Source: Sanderia malayensis (taxonomy: Eukaryota; Cnidaria; Scyphozoa; Semaeostomeae; Pelagiidae). Taken from it: DNA of 64,000 nt. The stretch covers positions 2,470,743 to 2,534,742 of the forward strand of contig RQOL01000374.1 in the NCBI GenBank assembly GCA_013076295.1, read 5' to 3'. A model generated the notes under the pieces. That model had not been told where the DNA came from, did not search any database, and saw only the letters and a list, made by a program, of their open reading frames with translations. Numbering within the stretch: position 1 is the stretch's first letter; every line of letters begins with the position of its first letter. The translations under genes were made by a program, and so were the position numbers. Positions 56,258-64,000 of this stretch are shown in pieces.

Positions 56258-57344
56258 TCATTGGTTACTTGGTGTCCTATTGTTCATTAGATAAAACTTG
56301 TTTTCGTGTCGGCATTTCGATATCAGCTCAGATCTTTTGTTCAGTAGTAAGTCATTGTTTCCTTTAATAATGTGCAGTTTCTCAGTCAAACATAAGTCAC
56401 ACCGTTTTGAAATGTTGTTGTAGGCTTTGGCAGAGGTGATGATGGTCCATTGTCTATTGTAGGCTTTGTTCATGTCTTTTTGTTCCCATATGTATTTGGA
56501 GAGTTCAGTGCTGTTGGCGTATTTTTGGTTCCGAAATGACTGTCTGTGTTGCGTAAACCGTTTCTTAAAAGTTCCTTCTGTCAAGCCGATGTAGTCCCTC
56601 CCTGTCGTGTCTTCGTTGGTCGTGACGTGGGCGTTGTATATGATGCTTGAAGTGAGGCAGTTGTTGTTTAGTGGGCATTCTTCTTTCTTGCGGCAGTTGC
56701 ATGTGTTGTCAGAGGTGGTGGTGGGGCTTTCGTTCGTTATTTTCTTGTTATGTTTGCTGATTATTGTTTCCATGTTTTCCGTGCAGCTGTAACTTAATTT
56801 CAGGTTGTTTTTGTTGAAAATTCTGTGAAACTTATGATTCTTCGGGAAATGCTTATGGATGAGTTTGAGGAAAGTTTTGCCGATGTTGGTCTGTACATTC
56901 TTGTTGTAGGGGGGGTTGTACCAGATAATGTTTCTCTTTCTATTCTTCCTTGTTGGGTTGTTGCTGTTGTTGTTGTTGTTGTTGTTGTATGTCAAAGGCT
57001 GGTCGTATCCGCTGGATTTCAGGGCGTTTTCGTAGGTGGGGTTGGCTTTGTTGAATTCAGTTTCGTTGCAGGAAATGTCGGAAATTCTACGGTTGATGGC
57101 GGCAGGAAGTTGTTTGATTATGTTGGGTGGTTGATTTGACTTTGTGTTGATGTAGAGTGGTAGGTTATTTGGCTTTCGGTAGGGGTAATATGATTCGTTT
57201 GTGAGGTTGAATGTAACGTCCAGGTAGTTGACTATCTTAAGGTTTGTATGGTGATGTTGAGGCCGTGCTGTTTGAAATACTTGGTTATGTCCTTTCTTAT
57301 TCTGTCTGCTTGAGGTCTTGAGATGTTTTTGAAGATGGCAAGTC
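56258..57344 (-). pseudogene. Penelope-like element, 5'-truncated: RT end plus GIY-YIG endonuclease
   Basis: Minus-strand reading starts at about 57,344 with FKNISRPQADRIRKDITKYF, QHGLNITIQT. It shifts one base near 57,240 and continues KIVNYLDVTFNLTNESYYPY, RKPNNLPLYINTKSN and PPNIIKQLPAAINRRISDIS, the C-terminal end of Penelope reverse transcriptase. An uninterrupted 245-codon frame from 56,995 holds an Asn-rich linker, NIIWYNPPYNKNV, a four-cysteine linker CNCRKKEECPLNNNC and the GIY-YIG nuclease: IIY near residue 119, DYIGLTEGTFKKRFTQHRQS near 134-153, and catalytic-type E in STELSKYIW. Penelope proteins combine RT with this endonuclease for target-primed insertion. The RT core is missing, and the truncation point abuts TATGTATATT repeats. 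Confidence 0.85.
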
Positions 57345-57349
57345 TATAT

Positions 57350-57726
57350 CTATGTCTATATATTTATGTATAGTATATTTATGTATAGTATATTTATGTA
57401 TATGTTTATGTATTTATATTGATGTATATATTTATGTATATCCTTATGTATATCCTTATGCTAATATGTAATGCTTCTATTTCTAACTTAATCTTCAAAA
57501 AAGATGACTGCAAAGCAGACACTGTCCTTCTTTGTGAGCAAATGATCTTCATATCAAACTTAACAAATATTAACATGAACTCACCTGATTATAGTAATAT
57601 TCACAAGGAATGTTCACACACAACAAGCATTCACTTCATGTTTGAGCACCTTAAACACAAGAAGACATTATATAATATATTTTATAGCATGTGTTGGCAA
57701 ATCTCAGTTTTTTCATTTGTAGAATT
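57350..57726. other. TATGTA-rich repeat then unrecognised sequence
   Basis: 57,350-57,450 is made of ATTTATGTATA-type imperfect repeats. The rest has one 107-codon plus frame without motifs. Confidence 0.45.
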
Positions 57727-57943
57727 AACTTTCGCGTTTTAGAAAAAATCGGATATTTTGCGAGAATGAACTTTCGTGAATTCCAAGTCTAAACAGAAAC
57801 GTTTAACAGAAACCTTGAAGTAGTTTTAATTCAAAGTGAAACTTTTTCATAAATTTCGCGACATTCCAATTTTAAAATTTTTATCAAGAATAAACTTTCG
57901 CGAATTTTGGCCAAAAACGCGAAGCTTTCTTCCCGCGAAAGTT
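57727..57943. mobile_element. 217-bp MITE with TTCGCG ends
   Basis: Inverted ends AACTTTCGCG (57,727-57,736) and CGCGAAAGTT (57,934-57,943), with additional TTTCG/CGAA boxes inside (GAACTTTCGTGAATT, AAACTTTCGCGAATTTTGG, AAACGCGAAGC). The CGCG-rich end recalls the pogo-type element at 39.4 kb but is not identical. Confidence 0.6.
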
Positions 57944-57994
57944 TCTCCGATTAAAGTAATAAAAATAATGATACAACAATATGGAAAAACTAAC

Positions 57995-58201
57995 CTTGGT
58001 CTTTAGAGAGCCTGGATATTCGCCTGGCCTGGAGCCAGGCATCATTACAAGTGAATCTTCTAACCGTTCCTGTTCGAACAATTGATTACGAACAGAATCA
58101 TCTCTTCGTCGAAAAGAATCGAATTTGTAGGCCAACAGTATTGCAACAAGAATCATAAACGAAGCAACACCGAGGCGCGGCGCCGAACAGAGGCTACTCA
58201 T
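57995..58201 (-). CDS. Putative first exon, type II membrane protein
   Basis: ATG at 58,201; SLCSAPRLGVASFMILVAIL then LAYKFDSFRRRDDSVRNQLF. One hydrophobic segment (about residues 10-26) is followed by a basic stretch, as in signal-anchored proteins. GACCAAG|GTTAGT is a good donor at 57,995/57,994. Later exons are not identified; the MITE lies just inside the first intron. It probably belongs to a host gene leaving in the minus direction, head-to-head with the exon at 58,955. Confidence 0.4.
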
Positions 58202-58930
58202 CTCCTACCTATTAAATTAGGGCGGAAATTTTAAAATTTCTTTTGCGCCAAGACCGTCCGTAAACAGGAAAAAAATTTTTTTCAACCCCACTGCAGCACC
58301 AAAATTTTTCAACGTAAGTATACGCTATATTTCATTTCTACAATTATGAACGAAATATATATTTTAAAACATTCACACATGACACAAATAAGCACAAGAC
58401 ACATATTAACACTACAACTAACTTTAAATAACATTTTAGTTTCATTTTTAACTTTTTTAATGCAATTTCTCTTTTGCAGGCAATTCAACATTCAACTTTT
58501 CTCTACATACACCTTGAAAAGCATTTTGCAAACTTTGTTTCTCTTCCAACTGCCTTTACTTCTCCTTTGTCAGGAATATTTTGCTGTGGACACAATAAAC
58601 AACTGCCTATAACATTTTTGTCTCAATTTTCATTTTTCTTATGCAATTTTTTCTCTTCAAAGCAACTCAACATTCACACTTTTTTTGCACACCTTATGTA
58701 AGTATATATTTCACAAACTTTATTTCTCACACAATGGTCTTTAATTCTCCTCTTGCAAGAATAGAGCAGTCAATTAACACTTAACAGATATATTTCCTCT
58801 CCTTCATTAAAGGGAATGTGCCAGGTTAAAAGGTGTGCCTGTGCACATGCTAAAAATAGATTTGGTTTATTAACCAATCAGAGAAGCGCAAAGGGAAGAT
58901 GTAATTTTTTCACGTGAACAGTCTTTCTCG
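58202..58930. other. Intergenic region between two divergent first exons
   Basis: About 750 bp, AT-rich. It may hold two promoters or a shared one. GTTTGGTTTATTAACCAATCAG near 58,860-58,881 includes an inverted CCAAT box (ATTGG on the other strand) about 75 bp upstream of the plus-strand ATG. Confidence 0.35.
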
Positions 58931-58954
58931 TGCGTGAAATCAGTGAGCTTGAAA

Positions 58955-59263
58955 ATGGCGGACAGTGATCCTCAGCTTTGTTCTCCGCCAAGAAAAGCTG
59001 CCAAACGTTTGAAACCTGGAAAGAGACCTGGAAAGGTATACCAGATACACCTTGGATATGGTGATAGAGCGAAGAAGTTATGTGAGGAATATGATGGAAT
59101 AAAAAAGCGATTTCATTTCGATTCATATGGAGAAACCATGGAATGGATTTTTGCCAACATTAGGCCTGTTGTTGCTGAAACTTTATCCGTGAAGACAAGA
59201 AGGAAATGGGCAAAAAAACGTGATGGGAGCTCGATACCTGTATGGAAAGAGACTTCAGGGTAC
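58955..59263 (+). CDS. Putative first coding exon, uncharacterised nuclear protein
   Basis: ATG in a good context (GAAAATGGCG), MADSDPQLCSPPRKAAKRLK then PGKRPGKVYQIHLGYGDRAK, KLCEEYDGIKKRFHFDSYGE and IRPVVAETLSVKTRRKW. The basic KAAKRLKPGKRPGK stretch could be a nuclear localisation signal. The frame remains open to a likely donor (TTCAGG|GTACGT at 59,259-59,260; the frame otherwise stops at 59,273). An upstream ATG (58,934) adds seven residues. The rest of the gene would lie across gap 2. I do not recognise the family. Confidence 0.45.
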
Positions 59264-59396
59264 GTACCATCCTAATTTCATTACTATTCCAATGTTATCT
59301 CTGTGCCATTGATTTATGATCAACACAATTATCAAGAAACATTAAATTTCCCTTTTCAAAATGGCACATCTTGTTTCTGAAGCGCAGCCCTTGCCT

Positions 59397-59496
59397 NNNN
59401 NNNNNNNNNNNNNNNNNNNNNNNNNNNNNNNNNNNNNNNNNNNNNNNNNNNNNNNNNNNNNNNNNNNNNNNNNNNNNNNNNNNNNNNNNNNNNNNN
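59397..59496. other. Assembly gap, exactly 100 N
   Basis: One hundred N, placeholder gap of unknown true size. Confidence 0.99.
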
Positions 59497-60990
59497 GGCT
59501 AAAGCCCCTGGTGGTCTAAGCTGTGTGGCTGGGGCACCAGATAATAAGAGGTGTATCAGTATAGTCATACATATGAAATTAGCATGCACCTATTTATAAA
59601 AATCTAAATTAATCTAAAGGTGTATTAAATTAATATTAAATTTTAACTCCGCCACTTATGTGGATCCTGCACTCTGCTCTAAACATTTAACACTTAAGTT
59701 TCATTGCAGCAAAATATCGGTTAGACCTGATTTAACCGCAGTTAATACCACATGGGCGAAGTGTCACTGTTGCTGGGGAGGGTGGTAGTTCGTCCGCTTG
59801 CACTATCACGAGGTCACAGCGGGTCACACCATGCTATCTAACTTGCTAGATCCCTTGAGATTCATTCAGATCAGTTTGCACGCCTGAAAATTACAGGCGG
59901 ACAATTTCGTCTACGTGTTTTTATCATATCCGGCGTATTGGTGATATTTCCTCAGTGTTTTGGTCACACGATTTGTTCGCCGCGTTGGAATTTCGACTGT
60001 ACAAGTCTTTATTCCGGATTCTGGTGAATTGGATCTCACCAAATTGCAAAGCATTCGTTGACGGTTAGGCCCTTCCGTCAATCGTTGGTTAACCCGTGGC
60101 TTCAATTTGGTAGTGTCGAGAGCGTTTGGCAATCAGAGTTAATCGCTTCAAGCTTCAAGGAACGACAAGCAATTTCATTCCTTGTGGATCGGTGAGATCG
60201 TTCTTTTTATTTTTACTTAAGACTTTGGCGTTAGCAATCTTCTGAGTCCTCGCCCCTGTGGCGAGGAAGAGAGTTTATCAGAAATTACTATGGACCCATC
60301 TAGACGGGACACGGGAGCAAACACAAGCATGCTCAAATTCTTGAAGGGATTAGCAAATAAGCACCTGAACTGAGCATCGCTGCCCGTGTAGATGGTCATT
60401 TTTTATCACTTTTTGTGAGCACGATTTTGAGGACATATGAAGTAGCCGCTTGGCCAACTTCCTGTTCTTATTTCTATTGCTTGACTAATCTTGTAGGCTA
60501 AACTATCAAATGCAGACCACAGCAATCAGGCAGTTCAACAATATGTATACAATCTTGTTGTTCAAAATACTGATCTTGACAATCTTCATATAATTCATCG
60601 CTATCTTCCACGTCATTGAATTTGCTGTTTTGCAATACCTCGCAAGCCAGCCATTTTGATAGAAGTTTCAATGTTGTTTGCATGTGTTGTTTTTTGAATG
60701 CGTTTGTATTTGAATGAAACAAATGAGCGCGACCATGATATACATGTTTACATGTTAATTTGCTTGTGGCTGATAGGTCTTATTTGATGAGAATAGAGCC
60801 TGTTGCAAAAATTGGAACATTTCAAGTCGGATAAGCATTAATTAGATAATTACATTATGCAACACGCTGGGTTAGACGGCCTTGGTCATGTTTCAAACTC
60901 TCGTGTAGATGGGCCTTATGACCTTGATTTTAATTATAGTCAGCTTGATTTTTGGTGATTTTCTTTTCTCCTTGTTGCCTGCTCCAGTGA
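59497..60990. other. No gene recognised
   Basis: GC content rises at 59,750-60,350, with minus-strand frames of 60-74 codons (60,132-59,911, 60,399-60,217) that match nothing known. It could be the 5' non-coding part or repeat of the DIRS-like element that follows. Confidence 0.35.
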
Positions 60991-60999
60991 CTCTTACAG

Positions 61000-61797
61000 C
61001 ATTGAACTTTTACGTTCAGCAGGTCGGCAAGTCTGCACCAGGTCAGTTCAGGCTGATAACTGATCTATCGTCTCCACATTCCCATAGCGTGAATGACTTG
61101 ATCACACAATCTGAGGCAGCTGTTTCTTATGCGTATCCCAGAAGCAATTTCTCTTATTCTGCAGTTGGGAACAGGGGCACTAATAGCTAAGTTCGATACT
61201 CAACGGGCATATCAACTGTTGCCTGTGTGTCAAGAGCATCGCTATTTGCTGGGTATGTGCTGGAAAGGAAATTTTTTACATCACTTTAGCACTGCCTTTT
61301 GGTTTGCGGTCGGCCCCAAGGATTTTTACTCAGTTTGCGGATAGTTTATGCTTCGTTCTCAGGCATGAAGCGAATATTCTGCATGTTCAGCATTACCTAG
61401 ATGATTTCTTTCTGGCTGGTCCAGTGGTCTCTCCGCTGTGCGAGAGGACGGCTGTGTGTTTGATACTGAAGCTTTGGAATTGCGTTTAGCGGATGAGAGA
61501 ATCATTAAGATCAGAGCACAGTTGAGTTCTTGGGATCAACAAAAATCTGGTACCAAGCTTGACTTGTTATCACTCATTGGCAGCCTTCAACATTGTTGTC
61601 AAGCCATTGTTCTTGGTAGAACTTTTCTTTGGCCTTTGATTGACAGGGCCTCTTCGGTAGCTGAATTGCATCATTTTGTCCGGCTCTCCATCTGGGAACG
61701 GGATGATCTTGCTTGGGGTTTAAGCTACTGCTCGCCTGGAACGGTAAAAACTTATTTCTTTTTCCTTCATGGGACAGCATTCCCTGCCTTTCTGTAA
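61000..61797 (+). pseudogene. DIRS-like reverse transcriptase, decayed
   Basis: In changing plus-strand frames: GKSAPGQFRLITDLSSPHSH then SVNDLI, RIPEAISLILQLGTGALIAK, FDTQRAYQLLPVCQEHRYLL, SAPRIFTQFADSLCFVLRHE and the active-site segment VQHYLDDFFLAGP (near 61,390). A deletion of about 50 codons follows, then VFDTEALELRLADERIIKIR, LLSLIGSLQHCCQAIV and LSIWERDDLAWGL. The order and the YLDD box match the DIRS/coral-type RT with its RNase H-like continuation. At least three frame changes and the deletion disable it. The recombinase part is not found. Confidence 0.8.
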
Positions 61798-61859
61798 TAT
61801 CTGCTTCATTAATGTTAGTGGTTGCTATGTCTTCGATTCTGGCTGCTGCTTTTGCGCCT

Positions 61860-62450
61860 TATAATGCCTTTGGGCCATGCTTTTGCCTGCTGGCCTTTGT
61901 TATGTATGCGTGCCATGTACTTTGCCTTCGGGCCATGCATATATTATCATAATAATACTAATGATAAGTTTGGTCTTCGGGCCATTTGTTTGCCTTTGGG
62001 CCTGCTGTTGCCTTCGGGCAATGCGTATATTATCATAATAATACTAATGGTAAGTTTGATTTTCGGGCCATTTGTTTGCCTTCGGGCCTTGTTTTTTGCC
62101 TTCGGGCCATGCGTATATTATTATAATAATACTATTGATAAGTTTGGTCTTCAAGCCATTTGTTTGCCTTCGGGCCTTGCGCTTGCCTTCGGGCCATGCG
62201 TTTATTATCATAATAATACTACTGATAGGTTTGGTCTTCAGGCCATTTGTTTGCCTTCGGGCCATGCGTATATTATCATAATAATACTAATGGTAAGTTT
62301 GGTCTTCGGGCCATTTGGTTGCCTTTGGGTCACGCGTCTATTATCATAACAATACTAATGGTAAGTTTGGTCTTCAGGCCATTTGTTTGCCTTCGGGCCT
62401 TGCGTTTGCCTTCGGGCCATGCCGTTGCCTTCGGGCCATGCCGTTGTCTT
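61860..62450 (+). repeat. Imperfect tandem repeat, period about 60-105 bp
   Basis: Six or seven units combine ATATTATCATAATAATACTA, GGTAAGTTTGGTCTTC(G/A)GGCC and one to three copies of an 18-19-bp subunit TTGCCTTCGGGCCATGCG. First spacings between ATATTAT anchors are 86 and 88 bp (61,941, 62,027, 62,115). Predicted ORFs here are repeat artefacts. Confidence 0.9.
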
Positions 62451-62605
62451 CCTCCTTATTTCTGTTCTTTGCTTCTTCTTCTGTCTTGTTCTTGGCTTGT
62501 CTCTCTTTCCTTGTCTTCTACCTCTAGCAAGGCCTTTTTCAAAAGGTATCCTCAATAGCGTTTTAGAGCTACATGATGCTTCATGTTTAGTTTTGCTTCA
62601 CTTAG

Positions 62606-63230
62606 AGATTTGTTATGGATTCAGCATCATGGAAAATCAAGAATCCCCAAACGTACCGTTCACTGTTATGCGAACACGTTTTCCAACAGGTATCTACAAT
62701 GAACACGTGAAGTATACCTTTATCTTACTATTTTCTTTAAACTTATTTGTTTATTGGTGGAAAGTTTTAGTTTTTTTCAACTCGATCTGTAAGTTCCCAG
62801 TGAGCTTTTAAAATACATAATGTGTCTATATTTTGTATTTTCCAGCACCTGAGGCTATAATTTATGATAATGCGTGCAATCTTCATCAATATTGCTTAAA
62901 CAGAGATCCATCGTTTTTTAAATGTTGCAATTTCTTGGTGGACCGATTTCATTGGAAAAACCACTCTGGTAATATATTCCCTACACTTATAATTTTTAGT
63001 GATATGTCCCAGAATGTGTGATGATACATTGAAATTTCTTTCCAGGTTGCGCTGATAGTTACAGTTGTCGTTTACATCATCGCTTTGAAGAGATAAACAC
63101 GCAAATAAACGAGCAGAGAAATTCTACTTTGAAAGTGCTCAAAAGTCAGCTTTCATATATGGGCCAGAAGAATTTTCTAAATCATTGCAAAATATTTATG
63201 TGGTATCGCAATAAGAAAGCAAAGCAATAA
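62606..63230 (+). CDS. HMGXB3-like transposon protein copy 2, three intact terminal exons
   Basis: Exons 62,606-62,689, 62,846-62,968 and 63,046-63,230 (TAA) have AG acceptors and GT donors and join in one frame. They read ICYGFSIMENQESPNVPFTV, then PEAIIYDNACNLHQYCLNRD, VDRFHWKNHSGCADSYSC, INTQINEQRNSTLKVLKSQL, SYMGQKNFLNHCKIFMWYRN and KKAKQ. The YDNAC, DRFHW.NH.GC and NEQ motifs resemble a transposase end that binds metal through conserved D/H/C residues; this is inference. Exon boundaries equal those of copy 1 (41.1-43.0 kb). Upstream exons are missing: the tandem repeat at 61.9-62.5 kb and DIRS-like debris lie there instead, so this is a 5'-truncated copy. Confidence 0.6.
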
Positions 63231-64000
63231 TCAGAATTCCTTTTTCTAAACTTACAGTGTTTCTTTGGGAAGAACATTTATCTTTATCTATTTGGCACGG
63301 ATTATATGTTTTGTAATAGAAATAGAATAAGGTAATAGAATGACGTTTTTAATCCAAACTTTAATGACAGTCTGCTTCTGATTTGGTCGTTTTCTATAGC
63401 TTGCAGCTCTCCTTTTAGTGCTTCTACCTTGAAAGTGCCTAGTGTATGACTATCGGCTCTACATTAACTGCCACGTTGAAAGGATTGAAAGTTGCCCGGT
63501 TGGGTTGGACTAGGGCTTTAAAAAATCCTGCTCCTGTCCTCTCTTGGGCCTTGGGCTTGCCCAGAAGAAGAAGAGAAGGTACAAACTAAACATGTACCAA
63601 CCACAACAACCCAAAACGAATAGAGAAATTATTGCTTTGATTTCTTGAGACATTAACGCTCTCACTCGTGACAAGTACTTCTGGATTTGTTGCACGTGTT
63701 TTTCATTTGATTGTCAAGATGACACAAACTGAATTCATAAATTGAGAAACAATACTCTCGAATAAATGTTTTTGACATTCTCATATGTTTTCTGGTTGTC
63801 ATATAACAACGTTATGCACATTTCAATGGTAAAATTGAAAAGTTTCGCATGTTTTGCTCTCTCAATCAAATAAGTAACAATATTGTGTGTCTAGTTTTCT
63901 TGAAGGAATTATAAACTTTTGTATAAAGAAGCGTACATTCCCGAAATATCAAAACACACCTATTACACTACACAGAGGAATCTTTAAAATAAATCAGCAT
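63231..64000. other. No gene recognised
   Basis: AT-rich sequence, short frames only. Confidence 0.4.

Noticed and set aside
56825..57139. 104-codon plus-strand ORF with VVVVVV run
   Set aside because: Antisense shadow of the Asn-rich linker of the Penelope protein.
61822..62558. 175- and 103-codon ORFs rich in CLPSG and YYHNN
   Set aside because: They translate the compound tandem repeat and overlap in several frames.
1..64000. tRNA or rRNA genes
   Set aside because: No A/B-box-bearing cloverleaf or rRNA-like stretch was noticed on reading; a tRNAscan-SE and Rfam run would settle it.

Overview
The window is nuclear DNA of an animal, most likely a cnidarian (anthozoan/stony-coral-like). 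It is AT-rich, coding pieces are split by short GT-AG introns, and there are no bacterial-style operons, rRNAs or tRNAs. It is crowded with animal transposon families: Helitron, hAT, PIF/Harbinger, ISL2EU-like, P-element/THAP9-like, pogo-like, Penelope, CR1/L2-like LINE, DIRS-like, an rve integrase and an HMGXB3-like family. The taxon call rests on remembered protein families and a palindromic GC-rich dispersed repeat, not on a search. Two runs of exactly 100 N (20,579-20,678 and 59,397-59,496) are assembly gaps.

Layout. 1-3.9 kb: decayed Helitron copy A (HUH/Y2 Rep, then PIF1-like helicase), followed by a decayed downstream gene and a palindromic dispersed repeat with (TATG)n. 7.5-20.6 kb: one uninterrupted satellite of roughly 110 units of 116 or 117 bp, running into gap 1. 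20.7-27.2 kb: minus-strand transposon debris (two hAT pieces, a DIRS-like gag, zinc-finger and coiled-coil transposon proteins). 27.4-29.6 kb: a minus-strand gene whose exons join in frame (SAMD3-like family). 31-36.6 kb: Harbinger MITE, ISL2EU, P-element-like, LINE and Mutator-like fragments. 39.4-43 kb: pogo-type element, short inverted/direct repeats, HMGXB3-like element copy 1 with a perfect 43-bp hairpin in an intron. 43.2-45.7 kb: alpha-kinase fragment (plus) and a spliced integrase pseudogene (minus).

47.0-52.4 kb: N-terminal half of a cnidarian multi-copy protein fused to Helitron copy B (helicase only), followed by a spliced 171-codon gene and the same palindromic repeat that follows copy A. 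52.7-54.7 kb: an element with ~380-bp terminal inverted repeats around a 309-codon FEN/XPG-like nuclease-fold ORF. 55.4-57.4 kb: 14-bp minisatellite and a 5'-truncated Penelope element. 58-59.3 kb: two head-to-head first exons that look like host genes. 61-63.2 kb: DIRS-like reverse transcriptase pseudogene, a tandem repeat, and HMGXB3-like copy 2 with three intact terminal exons.

The most notable items are the long-TIR element carrying a nuclease-like exon with 138-bp subterminal repeats, the Helitron-linked spliced gene present beside both Helitron copies, the perfect intronic hairpin, and the satellite whose units are open in two frames. No complete autonomous transposon is visible. Most genes here are relics, and the only readings without a visible break are the 27.4-kb gene, the 50.5-kb gene, the nuclease-like ORF and the last exons of HMGXB3-like copy 2.
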